A stretch of 64,000 nt of DNA from Trichococcus sp. K1Tr. Lineage in GTDB: Bacteria; Bacillota; Bacilli; Lactobacillales; Aerococcaceae. The notes below the pieces were generated by a model. The model had not been told where the DNA came from and searched no databases. It worked only from the letters and a program-made list of their open reading frames with translations. Location: the NCBI RefSeq assembly GCF_028309625.1, contig NZ_JAQMHR010000003.1, positions 364,629 to 428,628 on the forward strand. Reading direction: 5' to 3'. How positions within the stretch are numbered: position 1 is the first letter of the stretch; each line of letters begins with the position of its first letter. Both the position numbers and the translations under genes were made by a program. Of this stretch, positions 34,517-43,759 are shown in pieces.

Positions 34517-35548
34517 ATGAAGTATTTTAGAAATAGTGCAGTTTTTTTGCTTGTGCTAACGGCAGTTTTAGGCATAGCAATGTCTCCACAGGTAGCAGCA
34601 TCCGAGGCGACAGAGCTACCCATGTCGATAAAAGCCATATTGCCTGACAACCAAAAAGATGGAGTCAGTGGGTATTTTAATCTGCAGGTAAATCCAAATG
34701 AAAAGCAAACAATTTATATTGAAATCAAAAATAACAAAAGCGAAGATATTTTGGTGAACTTAACACCGACAAATGCATACAGCCAAACCACTGGCGGCAT
34801 ATTTTATGATGTGGATGTAGACTCTCTTGACACAGCAATATTAGATGAAGCTTTTGCGTTATCCCAAAATATTTCAATGGAGAATGAAGTCGTAATAAAA
34901 GCAAATGAGACTATCGAAGTTCCCATTGAGATTACCGTCCCCAATATGAATAAGGGCACGATTATTGGGGGAGTACTTATTGAAGAAGAAGTAGAAGTTA
35001 GTGAACAAGCAAGTGAAACCCTTAAAAAGGATACCGCTCAATTCAAAGTTATAACGAAAACAGCCTTTGCAATAGCCATACAGCTCGATTTGCCAGGACA
35101 AGCAGAACCAGCGTTCTCATTTGGCGAAGCGGGCTTTAATGCAGTCGGCCCAAAAGTTTATATTGAGATGCTCAACGATGCACCCATCATTCAAAGACAG
35201 ATCGCTGGTGAATATAAAGTGTCTGACGAAGAGGGAAAAGAACTTTTTTCAGGCAATTTTGAACCTATAATCATGGCACCGAAAACTAAAATAAATTTCT
35301 CTATGAACTGGGACAGTTCTGCACTGGAATCAGGAAAATATACTCTTTCTATTACTGCCGATGTGGCGGGAAAGGAAATGCTTGTAGAAGAAAATTTTGA
35401 AATCAACAATGACTCGGTTGAGGAATACAGCGCACGAGCGAATCAGCCCATTACTCAAACACAAGGAGGAATTCCTTATTGGGCAGTAATTATTGCAGTA
35501 GTTATTTCTGTGGGCCTTACGATTTTGTTCGTAAAAAAAAAAAAATAG
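34517..35548 (+). CDS. DUF916/DUF3324-domain WxL-interacting cell-surface protein
   Basis: This 343-residue membrane-anchored protein has a signal sequence (AVFLLVLTAVLGIAM). Two immunoglobulin-like domains follow: DUF916 (about 35-155; GVSGYFNLQVNPNEKQTIYI) and DUF3324 (about 165-295; VYIEMLNDAPIIQRQI-like). It ends in a membrane helix with a KKKK tail. The ATG at 34517 is preferred because GGAGG lies 8 bases upstream. Such proteins bind WxL partners and peptidoglycan on the cell surface. It is separated from the WxL gene by a terminator, so it may have its own promoter or rely on readthrough of the riboswitch-controlled transcript. Confidence 0.85.
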   Translation: MKYFRNSAVFLLVLTAVLGIAMSPQVAASEATELPMSIKAILPDNQKDGVSGYFNLQVNPNEKQTIYIEIKNNKSEDILVNLTPTNAYSQTTGGIFYDVDVDSLDTAILDEAFALSQNISMENEVVIKANETIEVPIEITVPNMNKGTIIGGVLIEEEVEVSEQASETLKKDTAQFKVITKTAFAIAIQLDLPGQAEPAFSFGEAGFNAVGPKVYIEMLNDAPIIQRQIAGEYKVSDEEGKELFSGNFEPIIMAPKTKINFSMNWDSSALESGKYTLSITADVAGKEMLVEENFEINNDSVEEYSARANQPITQTQGGIPYWAVIIAVVISVGLTILFVKKKK

Positions 35549-35749
35549 TAATCAAAAGCAGAACAAGCTGATCTCAACAGAGCGTAAGAAACGGTTCGGA
35601 AAATAAATAATAGCGTTACAACCGTAGCTCACGAGTGCTCCACGACTAAAACGTAATCCCTCAAGACATTGAATCACACCTATTTTATATGCAAAAAGCG
35701 ATGACTTTCTTTTTGACAAATAATTAAGTATAGAGAAAGTCCGCATGCA

Positions 35750-35965
35750 AATGAGCAGCACGTTGGATGTGGAACAGCCGACGAAAAGCAGATGCGTCGG
35801 CTAAACGGAGAGCGAAGATTGCCGAACAGCCGACGAAAAGCAGGGATGTCGGCTGAACGAAGGGCGAAGAATACCGGACAGTCAACACAAGCTAAATCCG
35901 TCGACTGAACGAAGAACTCAGGATGTCGAATAGTCGACACAAGTTGTTCCTGCCGGGCGAACGCC
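35750..35965. repeat. Family B tandem repeat array
   Basis: Four units (GAACAGCCGACGAAAAGCAG, GTCGGCTGAACGAAG) ending in GTCGACACAAG, TTCCTGCCGGG. The gap 35549-36138 has no gene besides this array and the following terminator. Confidence 0.75.
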
Positions 35966-36008
35966 CAGGACGGTATTACATCTGTAGATTCTTTGTCCAA
36001 AGTAGCAA

Positions 36009-36050
36009 TAAGCCCCCGAAGCGACGTAATCGCCTCGGGGGCTTGTTCTG
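36009..36050. terminator. Terminator-like hairpin
   Basis: AAGCCCCCGA and TCGGGGGCTT pair around GCG/CGC and an ACGTAAT loop. Short T and A runs flank it. Confidence 0.65.
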
Positions 36051-36138
36051 TATGAAGCATTTGTGCAGGTAAACCAACCTACGGTCGCGTATAATAGGCT
36101 ATACATAGAAATGAGCAATCGCAGAAAAGGGGATGGGT

Positions 36139-37128
36139 ATGAAAGAGACTGTATGGGGAATGATCGGCTGCGGTGACGTAACCGAGAAGAAAAGCGGACC
36201 AGGGCTCTACAAAGCGAACGGGTCCCGATTGAAAGGGGTATATAACCGCACGGAAGACAAGGCACATGATTGGGTGAAACGCCATGGGCACGGTCAGGTG
36301 TATGCGACGGTCGAGGAGCTGCTGGCGGACGAAGAAATCACGGTAGTCTACATCGCCACACCGCCGGCCACCCATTTCGACTACGCCATGCAGGTGATTG
36401 CGGCGAACAAGGTGCCGTTGATCGAGAAACCGATGGCGCGCACATTCGAGGAATGCCAAGCGATACTTGACGCAGCCGGGGAGAAAGGCTTGCCGGTATT
36501 CGTCAGCTTCTACCGCAGGGCGCTCGAAAAATTCCAGAAAATAAAGGAATTGCTGGATGAGGGAGCGATTGGGCAACCGCAATTGGTGGAAATACGTCAA
36601 TACCAGCGGCCAGCACCCGAAGACTTGGATAAGGACGACTTGCCTTGGCGTCTGTTGCCGGCCGCTGGAGGCGGGAAGGACCTGGATATCCAAGTGCATG
36701 TGATCGATTACTTGGCTTATTACTTCGGTGATATCACCGCAATGACCGGCATCGTCGAGAACCGGTCTGGACTCTATGAAGTGGAGGACACCGTCTCGGC
36801 CTCCTTCCGCTTCGCGAACGGCGTCGTCGGGTCGGCCGCCTGGTGTTATGTCGCCGACTTCAATCTGGATGAAGTGACGATCATCGGTTCGGAAGGGACC
36901 TTGTTCTTCGCAGGCACGAGCTTCGAGTGGATCCGCCTGATTAAGGACGGCGAAACCACGACCTACACTTTCGAAACGCCGGAGCATGTCGCCATGCCAT
37001 TCATCCAGACCGTCGTCGACGAATTGAACGGCCGCGCTAAAAGCCCAGCGGATGCCGCTAGCGCAGCCAACGGCATCCGGATGTTCGATGAGTTGTTGAA
37101 GGATTACCGGGAGAGATATGAAAGCTGA
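36139..37128 (+). CDS. Gfo/Idh/MocA-family oxidoreductase
   Basis: This 329-residue NAD(P)-dependent sugar or polyol dehydrogenase has an N-terminal Rossmann domain (GMIGCGDVTEKKSGPG) and the conserved VPLIEKPMARTFEEC with the catalytic Lys. The C-terminal alpha/beta domain includes GGKDLDIQVHVIDYL with the active-site Asp and His. AAAAGGGG lies 6 bases before ATG 36139. A decayed 3' copy is at 42032-42333, and the sequence after the stop (37129-37185) resembles that before the intact uvsE (42334-42392). This shows that the gene once adjoined uvsE. Confidence 0.9.
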   Translation: MKETVWGMIGCGDVTEKKSGPGLYKANGSRLKGVYNRTEDKAHDWVKRHGHGQVYATVEELLADEEITVVYIATPPATHFDYAMQVIAANKVPLIEKPMARTFEECQAILDAAGEKGLPVFVSFYRRALEKFQKIKELLDEGAIGQPQLVEIRQYQRPAPEDLDKDDLPWRLLPAAGGGKDLDIQVHVIDYLAYYFGDITAMTGIVENRSGLYEVEDTVSASFRFANGVVGSAAWCYVADFNLDEVTIIGSEGTLFFAGTSFEWIRLIKDGETTTYTFETPEHVAMPFIQTVVDELNGRAKSPADAASAANGIRMFDELLKDYRERYES

Positions 37129-37607
37129 TCCCAATATGAAATTCAATGATTGAATTTCATCAGGAACTCAGTATGTAAGGAGCATCCCTAATTCAATCAG
37201 TTATGCCAGCCTGAATATCGACAACCTGCTGTAGTGGGTGCTTTTTCTTTCGACATTTGGTCTTTTTTTGAATGTTTAATCGTAGATAAAAATTAAGGCT
37301 GTCGGTTGAACGAAGAATGAAGACAGCTGAACCACCGACGAAAGGCAGTACAGTCGTGTGAAGGTTCAAGGCTGTATCAAAACTGTTTTATTGAAACAGA
37401 GTAGTTTTATCTAAACACGTTTATTAAAACAGGCTCCATATGTGCAGAATATTATATGTCAGCTTATTCTTTTTTGAATTGATAATATGCTATGCATTTC
37501 AAGATAATAGATTATTTTTATTCAAAAATCGTCAATATAAGGTTAAAATGAGTACGAAGTAGGCACTTGATTTGTTGTGGTGGAATTTATAGTGGAGGGA
37601 CTTGCAA
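37129..37607. other. Junction region with hairpin and family B remnant
   Basis: 37137-37159 is a perfect inverted repeat (TGAAATTCA/TGAATTTCA). 37150-37185 (CAGGAACTC...AAGGAGCA) resembles the uvsE leader at 42363-42389, and that similarity stops at the uvsE ribosome site. 37295-37365 contains one or two family B units. The rest is AT-rich with hairpin CTGTTT/AAACAG (37383-37400). Confidence 0.55.
37479..37508 (+). promoter_or_regulatory. Possible promoter of the SIR2 gene
   Basis: -35 TTGATA (37479-37484), an 18-bp spacer and -10 GATAAT (37503-37508). The surrounding AT-rich DNA makes this only a candidate. Confidence 0.35.
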
Positions 37608-40547
37608 ATGTTGTTATCAGAGAAAATACGAGATATTAGACAAGCTAGAGAGAACAATAAATTAGTAGTATTTGTAGGAGCCGGTGTATCAGCTAACTCA
37701 AATATTCCAACTTGGGGAATCTTAGTTAAAGAGTTCGCAAAAGAGTTAAATTACTTTGAGGACAATACAAACGATGAATCAAAAGGAATTATCAAGCGAG
37801 AGGCGAATCTAACCCAGGATGAATTTCTGAAAATACCTCAGTATTATTACGATTCGGATGAAAGTCATGATTATAAAAACTACAAAGAGATAATTCAAAG
37901 AACTTTAAGTTCAGATTCACCTTCAAATGCGATTAATGACATTATATTTAAGCTACTACCTCACCACATAATTACGACTAACTATGATAAATTACTAGAA
38001 AACTCAAACGATCCAAATGTGCGACTCTACTCAGTTATTAGTGAAGATAAACATCTTTTGGCCCAAAATAACAATCGGTATATCATAAAAATGCATGGAG
38101 ATATTGATTCATTAGATAATATTGTGTTGAAGGAATCTGATTACATTGAATACAGCCAGACTCATATTTTGATTGAAACGTACATCAAATCCTTGCTAGT
38201 TGATCATACTTTTCTATTTATTGGATATTCTTTGAATGATTATAATTTGAAGCTGATCATGGGATGGATTAACTACTTAGCAAAAAAACATGAGGCAAAC
38301 CACAACAGACCAAACAATTATATAATTCAAATTCAAGATGGTGAAATCAAGGCTTATGAAAAATTATATTTCGAGATGAGTAATATATACATTTTGGATA
38401 GCAAGAACCTTCCAGAAGCAATACTACAAAAGAATAAAGGTGTAGAATTACCTGAGATAGGGAAAAAAGTATATTCCTATTTGGATTATATTTTGGATGA
38501 AAAAAGTGACTATTTAGTGGATCCTCTCGAAAATATACTATTTGATAAATATCAGATTTTTACAGGGTACAACAGAATATCGTATGAAGATTTGAGAGCA
38601 ATTCATAAATTCAACAATTCTGTTTTGAAGAGAGATATACTCTATTTTTATCAAGAAGAAGATTATAGGTCTTTAGAATCGATATTGAAGTCGGAGTCTC
38701 CAAAAGCGGACTTTATCCGTTCTGTGATAATAAGAACAGGCATAAATTTAGTGCAATTTGCAGACGAACATTTTCCTGTTGCGTCGATGTTGATTAATGT
38801 TGATGAAGATAAACTCTTTGATCTTTATATTGAGAATAGATATGTAGACTTGTTATTAAGATTGGACAATATCAAGAACAGAATTGCCAAGGCTTATTAC
38901 TATAATTTGGTATTTCCGTATGGTAATAATGGAGAGTGTCAGTACGAAATGTTTAATGCTTTGCATGATCTCAAAGAGTCTGACAGTATTTTTGATTTGA
39001 TTGTTTTTAAAATGAATTCTTTGTTTCTAAAACAAAGGAATTTTAGTGAATTCGAAATAGAGAGAAAGGAAATAGAAAGCATATTTGACAATCTTCCTAT
39101 GAAGGTAAGCAAATCCTTAACATACCTAAAGAAAATATATTACGGAATGGAAAGTAACCTGTATAAAGCAAATGAAATGCTGAAAAAACATGAAAATACA
39201 TACTTAAGAAGTCGCAATAGATTAGTGTATGGGCAAGACTTTGGAGAGATATTTGATTTACAGGCAATCGTATATGATTATTATTTCTATTTAAAGGGAA
39301 ATTTTCTGATGCTTGATCATTTTAGTGATCCCAAAACTCTGATAGAACCCTATTTAAAAGCTGTTATCTGTACATATGCTCCAGAGAACAATCTGAATAG
39401 TGATATTTTTGGACAAAGAAAAAACGAACAGAAACAATACCCTTTAAATTCAGTAGATTTGGATATGTTTGTAAAGTATACCAATCCAAAGCAATTAGAA
39501 AAATGGTTTAGCGAGTATAAAGTTAAGTCAATTACTGTGGATGAGCATGTTGAAATAATAAATAAATTTGAGAACTTTTGTGTTTCAATGAGAATATATG
39601 CAAATGTTGAAATGTTAACACAATTAAATTCTTTCTTAATTATAATTACTAAACTTGAGCTATCAAATGATGAGGTAAAAAGAGTATTATTGGGCATTAA
39701 TATGTCTATGAAAAAAATAGGGAAAATGAATGCGACAATGGATAATGATTTTTTCAAATTGCTTGCCATATTTTTGAAAAAAAACACAGGAAAAGCAGAT
39801 AATGCGTATAAAGATTTGTTAGCATCATTTATCGCAGAGGAAGTTGTTGAAACAATCGAAGTAAATGATTTTTATGGATATAAAAATATAATAACTCAAT
39901 TATCCATTTATGCAGATCAATCTATTTTGAAGAAAATAGAGGATTTTATAGAAAAAAGTACAACTGATAAGATCAAGAAGAAGCGTGTTTATTTGTTTCA
40001 TAAATTTTTAAAACAAGAAAAATGGAGAGACTATATATTAGAAAATTTACGGGAATTCAGCAACGAGGAGATATTTTGGTTAATTATTGATGATAACATA
40101 CCATACTCCGATTTGATTTTGACAAAATTTCTAGAAGTTATTGAGAAAGAAAAAGATAAGAGAGTAAAGGCGCCAGGGATCTATAGCTATCCAGATCATT
40201 TACAAGATACTCTTAATTATTGCGTATTACTAAAATTATTTGATGTCCCGATTCCTGTTGAAAAGTTTGTTCCCTACATTGAATACTCGGAGCCATTGTC
40301 ATTTTTAGTTAACCCAGATGAATTTGATTATAGTAAGATTGATACTTCTGATTATATGTGGGTAAATTTCTTCAGAAATAAAGACTTCGCGGATAAATTA
40401 ATTGAACATCGAAAAGATATTATAAGTAAAGAATTGCTACGTAACTGCGCTAATGATGTATTAACTACTGATCAAATGAAAATTTTGTATGGAATGTTAC
40501 TAGATAAAAGTGAACTGTGGAACATCGAAGGACTATTCAAAGATTAG
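37608..40547 (+). CDS. Large SIR2-domain protein, probable anti-phage effector (DSR-like)
   Basis: This 979-residue protein has an N-terminal SIR2-like NAD-binding domain (about 1-290): GAGVSANSNIPTW (24-36), TTNYDKLLE (~122-130), IIKMHGDID (~158-166) and FLFIGYSLNDYNLKLIMGW. A ~680-residue, mostly helical C-terminal region follows, without a P-loop or membrane helix. In phage defence, SIR2 domains of this layout (defence-associated sirtuins such as DSR1/DSR2) deplete NAD+ once the C-terminal part senses a phage protein. No partner is adjacent, consistent with single-gene DSR systems. GGAGGG precedes the ATG. The gene is far AT-richer than the flanking mocA and uvsE genes, a sign of transfer. 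The exact subtype is inference. Confidence 0.85.
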   Translation: MLLSEKIRDIRQARENNKLVVFVGAGVSANSNIPTWGILVKEFAKELNYFEDNTNDESKGIIKREANLTQDEFLKIPQYYYDSDESHDYKNYKEIIQRTLSSDSPSNAINDIIFKLLPHHIITTNYDKLLENSNDPNVRLYSVISEDKHLLAQNNNRYIIKMHGDIDSLDNIVLKESDYIEYSQTHILIETYIKSLLVDHTFLFIGYSLNDYNLKLIMGWINYLAKKHEANHNRPNNYIIQIQDGEIKAYEKLYFEMSNIYILDSKNLPEAILQKNKGVELPEIGKKVYSYLDYILDEKSDYLVDPLENILFDKYQIFTGYNRISYEDLRAIHKFNNSVLKRDILYFYQEEDYRSLESILKSESPKADFIRSVIIRTGINLVQFADEHFPVASMLINVDEDKLFDLYIENRYVDLLLRLDNIKNRIAKAYYYNLVFPYGNNGECQYEMFNALHDLKESDSIFDLIVFKMNSLFLKQRNFSEFEIERKEIESIFDNLPMKVSKSLTYLKKIYYGMESNLYKANEMLKKHENTYLRSRNRLVYGQDFGEIFDLQAIVYDYYFYLKGNFLMLDHFSDPKTLIEPYLKAVICTYAPENNLNSDIFGQRKNEQKQYPLNSVDLDMFVKYTNPKQLEKWFSEYKVKSITVDEHVEIINKFENFCVSMRIYANVEMLTQLNSFLIIITKLELSNDEVKRVLLGINMSMKKIGKMNATMDNDFFKLLAIFLKKNTGKADNAYKDLLASFIAEEVVETIEVNDFYGYKNIITQLSIYADQSILKKIEDFIEKSTTDKIKKKRVYLFHKFLKQEKWRDYILENLREFSNEEIFWLIIDDNIPYSDLILTKFLEVIEKEKDKRVKAPGIYSYPDHLQDTLNYCVLLKLFDVPIPVEKFVPYIEYSEPLSFLVNPDEFDYSKIDTSDYMWVNFFRNKDFADKLIEHRKDIISKELLRNCANDVLTTDQMKILYGMLLDKSELWNIEGLFKD

Positions 40548-40609
40548 GGTTTGATAATTTATAATATCCAACTTTCCAAGAATGACATAAAAGAGAAAGG
40601 ATGAGGTCT

Positions 40610-40937
40610 ATGTCCATCGGCTATGCCTGCCTCAACATCGGTACACCGAACACCAATATCCGCAGCGTTATGCAGCGCAACGCGACCCCGGAGAAGCTGA
40701 CGGAGGTGACCGCGCATAATCTGGCCGCGCTGGAGAAGATGATCGACTACAACCGCAAGAACAACATCAAACTGTTCCGCATCAGCTAGGATCTGATCCC
40801 GTTCGGCTCCAGCCAGGTCAACGCGCTCCCTTGGTGGGACATCCACGCCGAAGCCTTCCAGCACATCGGCGCGAAGATCCGCAAGAGCGGCATGCGGGTG
40901 TCGTTCCATCCGGGCCAATACACCGTCCTGAATTCGC
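40610..40937 (+). pseudogene. Truncated 5' copy of uvsE
   Basis: The first ~109 codons of uvsE, closely matching 42393-42720. A Ser codon is changed to TAG at 40787-40789, and the identity stops at 40937 (after CTGAATTCGC), where unrelated AT-rich DNA begins. It is non-functional. Together with 42032-42333 it marks a duplication of the mocA-uvsE junction. Confidence 0.9.
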
Positions 40938-41077
40938 TAACTTAATCAAAGGTCTTATCATTGAGTATAATCTATCATTTATTAAAATAAATAGGGTAAA
41001 TTACAGATAGTTTATTAGATTGTATTCTCATAATTTTATCCGATGAAAGTGGATTCTTCACAATTAACTGATGTTCG

Positions 41078-41794
41078 CTAATTAAAATTAAATGCAGCGC
41101 CTCCATTGTATGAAGAGTGCATATTCGACATTTTAGTTCCACAATAATTTATGTACTCCTCAGTAACAGAAAGCTCTAAATCTCCGGATTTCATAATTAG
41201 GGTAGATACAACAAGTTTGCGAGGAGGAGCTATATGGATGTTAATCACTGTTCTATTATTTTCCTTAAGTATGAATCGATTTTTCACATTAATTATATCG
41301 AAACTATTTAAATTGAATATCATCTCGTTCTCATGAATTGCGAATACCAACTTATTATTTTCATCAAAATAATTTAAACTAATGAGTAGGTTACCCTCTT
41401 CAAATCTGGCGGTTATTATATTACGATTCATGAACCTAACAATGACGCGTTCTGCATCAGTAAAATGCTTTTCTTTACTTGTATTAGATCCTAATAAAAC
41501 TTCGAATTCATCTCCATAATAATTGATATGATAATTTGGAGAAAGAAGTTTCCCTTTATTATAAGGATTTTTTGATTTTAACGAAACAAAATCTTTGTCT
41601 ATCAAACCTTTTGTAACTTCAGAATGATGCATTGGGCACAGTAATGTTAAATTTTCTAGTTCGTGTTTCTTTTCGACATGCCATTCCTTTATATGTTCAT
41701 ATTCCACAATTGGGTTTCCGCAAATAACACAACCATAGTAACATTTTTTTCTCACTTCAGCTTTGATAGCATTTGAAATTTTTGGTCTTGACAC
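41078..41794 (-). CDS. HNH endonuclease-domain protein
   Basis: This 238-residue protein has an N-terminal HNH nuclease domain (about 15-75). It contains a CVIC zinc pair, EYEHIKEWHVEKKHELENL with the catalytic His/Asn area, and LLCPMHHSEVTKG. The ~160-residue C-terminal beta-rich domain is unfamiliar. The GTG at 41794 is favoured by AAAAGGGG 7 bases upstream over the GTG at 41812. It lies alone, antisense to its neighbours, between the two decayed fragments, in DNA much poorer in GC than the flanks. A role in defence or in an integrated element is plausible but not shown. Confidence 0.75.
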   Translation of the reverse strand: MSRPKISNAIKAEVRKKCYYGCVICGNPIVEYEHIKEWHVEKKHELENLTLLCPMHHSEVTKGLIDKDFVSLKSKNPYNKGKLLSPNYHINYYGDEFEVLLGSNTSKEKHFTDAERVIVRFMNRNIITARFEEGNLLISLNYFDENNKLVFAIHENEMIFNLNSFDIINVKNRFILKENNRTVINIHIAPPRKLVVSTLIMKSGDLELSVTEEYINYCGTKMSNMHSSYNGGAAFNFN

Positions 41795-42031
41795 AAAAAC
41801 ACCCCTTTTCACTCAAATTATACATCAATATGTAGCAACTTTCTTCTTTGTATTCAATAAAATTTTGCAATTAATTTTATTGGATAAAAAGTGAACTGTG
41901 ATGATTTTCATTATATTTTTGGAGAGTAATCAGTTCTTCATAAATTCCGACCTTCAAGTGACAAAATACTGTTTTTAAATATCAAGTGTCAGTAAAGTAA
42001 TAAAGATTTTAGTTTGTTAATCCCCACTATT
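41795..42031. other. AT-rich spacer
   Basis: About 240 bp between the HNH gene and the mocA fragment. I see no gene, and its base composition matches the HNH gene rather than the chromosome flanks. Confidence 0.4.
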
Positions 42032-42333
42032 ATCACTTCGATGACGGGTATCGTTGAGAACCGAGCCGGATTCTATGAAATGATAATAGTGGGTTCGGAA
42101 GGGACCTTGGTCTTCGAGAGCACGAGCTTAGAATGGATCCACCTAGTCAAGGACGGTGAAAAAACGCTCTACACCTTCTAAAAACCGGAGCACGTCGCAA
42201 TGCCGTTCATCCAAACAGTCGTTGACGAACTAAACGGAAAAGCGAAAAGTCCCGCCGATGCTGCCAGCGCAGCTAATGGTATCCGGATGTTTGATGTGCT
42301 GCTGAAGGATTATCGTAAAAGATACGAGCGCTA
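42032..42333 (+). pseudogene. Decayed 3' fragment of the Gfo/Idh/MocA gene
   Basis: Homologous to about 36737-37128. An internal deletion of roughly 95 bp joins TATGAA to the TGATAATAGTGGGTTCGG part, and an in-frame TAA at 42179-42181 interrupts the frame. The C-terminal 45 codons, including SPADAASAANGIRMFD, remain recognisable. It lies 59 bp upstream of intact uvsE. Confidence 0.9.
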
Positions 42334-42392
42334 AAAAATGTAACGCAGTAATCGAGTTCCATCGGGAACTCTGAACGAGAGGAGGAACCCCT

Positions 42393-43652
42393 ATGTCCAT
42401 CGGCTATGCCTGCCTCAACATCGGCACGCCCAACACTAACATCCGCAGCCTCATGCAGAAGAACGCGACCCCGGAAAAGCTGACGGAGGTAACGGCGCAC
42501 AACCTCACCGCCTTGGAGCGGATGATCGACTACAACCGCAAGAACGACATCAAACTGTTCCGCATCAGTTCGGATCTGATCCCATTCGGCTCCAGCCCGG
42601 TCAACGCGCTTCCTTGGTGGGACATCCACGCCGAAGCCTTCCAGCACATCGGCGCGAAGATCCGCAAGAGCGGCATGCGGGTGTCGTTCCATCCGGGCCA
42701 ATACACCGTCCTGAATTCGCCCGACGAAGATGTCGTGGCGCGCGCTATCCTCGATCTCGCGTACCACGCCAAAATGCTGGAGTGTCTGGGCGTCGACAAT
42801 CAGCACAAAATCGTCCTCCATGTCGGTGGTATCTATGGGGATAAAAAAGAAGCACTTGAGCGCTTCGAACAGAATTTCCGCCGTCTTCCGGAAGCTGTCC
42901 GAAATCGGCTCATCATTGAGAATGACGACAGGCTCTACAATATCGAAGAGGTCCTCGAGCTGGCGCACCGACTCCAGATCCCGGCCGTCTACGATAACTT
43001 GCACCATGCCATAAACTCGCCTAAATCGGGAGGCACCGACCCATACTGGATCGCCGAAGTTAAAAAAACTTGGAAAGCAGCGGACGGCAACCAGAAAATT
43101 CATTACTCCCAGCAGGCGCCAGGCAAACGGCCGGGCGCGCACACCGATACGATCGACTTGGAGACTTTCCTGACCTTCCACGAACAGCTGGAGGACAAAC
43201 AGATCGACATCATGCTGGAAGTGAAGGACAAGAACCTGTCCGCCATCAAATGCCAAAACGCGACCACAGCCGTTCCAAAAACAGTACTGTTGGAAAAAGA
43301 GTGGGGCCGCTATAAATACGCCGTCCTCGAACGTTCGACCGCGGTCTATCAAGCCATCCGCACACTGCTGAAGGACAAAGAAGCCTATCCGGTTCAGGAA
43401 TTTTATCGCCTGATCGATACCGCCTTCGCCGAAGAACTCCACCCCGGGTACGTCGAGAATGCCGCTGCTCATGTCTGGGGCTACTTCAAGAAGCACGCGA
43501 CCGACGCCGAGCGCAGGCAGTATGAAAAGAACCTCATGAATTACCGCAACGGCAGCGGAACGCGCGCAACCTTGAAACGGCACCTTTTCAGATTGGCGCA
43601 AAAATATGAATCCGAGTATCTGTTGCAGTCGTTGTATTTTTACCTGGATTGA
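42393..43652 (+). CDS. uvsE: UV damage endonuclease UvsE
   Basis: This 419-residue TIM-barrel DNA repair enzyme nicks 5' to UV photoproducts. The family start MSIGYACLNIGTPNTNIRS is followed by LFRISSDLIPFGS, VSFHPGQYTVLNSPDEDVV, KIVLHVGGIYGDK and LIIENDD, which carry the His, Glu and Asp metal ligands. The C-terminal ~110 residues are the usual extension of Firmicute members. GAGAGGAGGA precedes the ATG. A truncated copy lies 1.8 kb upstream, so this intact gene is the functional one. Confidence 0.92.
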   Translation: MSIGYACLNIGTPNTNIRSLMQKNATPEKLTEVTAHNLTALERMIDYNRKNDIKLFRISSDLIPFGSSPVNALPWWDIHAEAFQHIGAKIRKSGMRVSFHPGQYTVLNSPDEDVVARAILDLAYHAKMLECLGVDNQHKIVLHVGGIYGDKKEALERFEQNFRRLPEAVRNRLIIENDDRLYNIEEVLELAHRLQIPAVYDNLHHAINSPKSGGTDPYWIAEVKKTWKAADGNQKIHYSQQAPGKRPGAHTDTIDLETFLTFHEQLEDKQIDIMLEVKDKNLSAIKCQNATTAVPKTVLLEKEWGRYKYAVLERSTAVYQAIRTLLKDKEAYPVQEFYRLIDTAFAEELHPGYVENAAAHVWGYFKKHATDAERRQYEKNLMNYRNGSGTRATLKRHLFRLAQKYESEYLLQSLYFYLD

Positions 43653-43707
43653 AAAGCATACGTAAGGAAATGTTTCTAGGCTATTTGCATTCCCTGGATA
43701 ATCAAAA

Positions 43708-43757
43708 AGAAGCCAGAACCGGGATTGCGCGAGCAACTCCGGTTCTGGCTTCTTTGG
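43708..43757. terminator. Bidirectional terminator between uvsE and yhcH
   Basis: A 15-bp perfect stem AGAAGCCAGAACCGG with CCGGTTCTGGCTTCT, flanked by AAAAA and TTTGG. It serves convergent genes. Confidence 0.85.
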
Positions 43758-43759
43758 CA

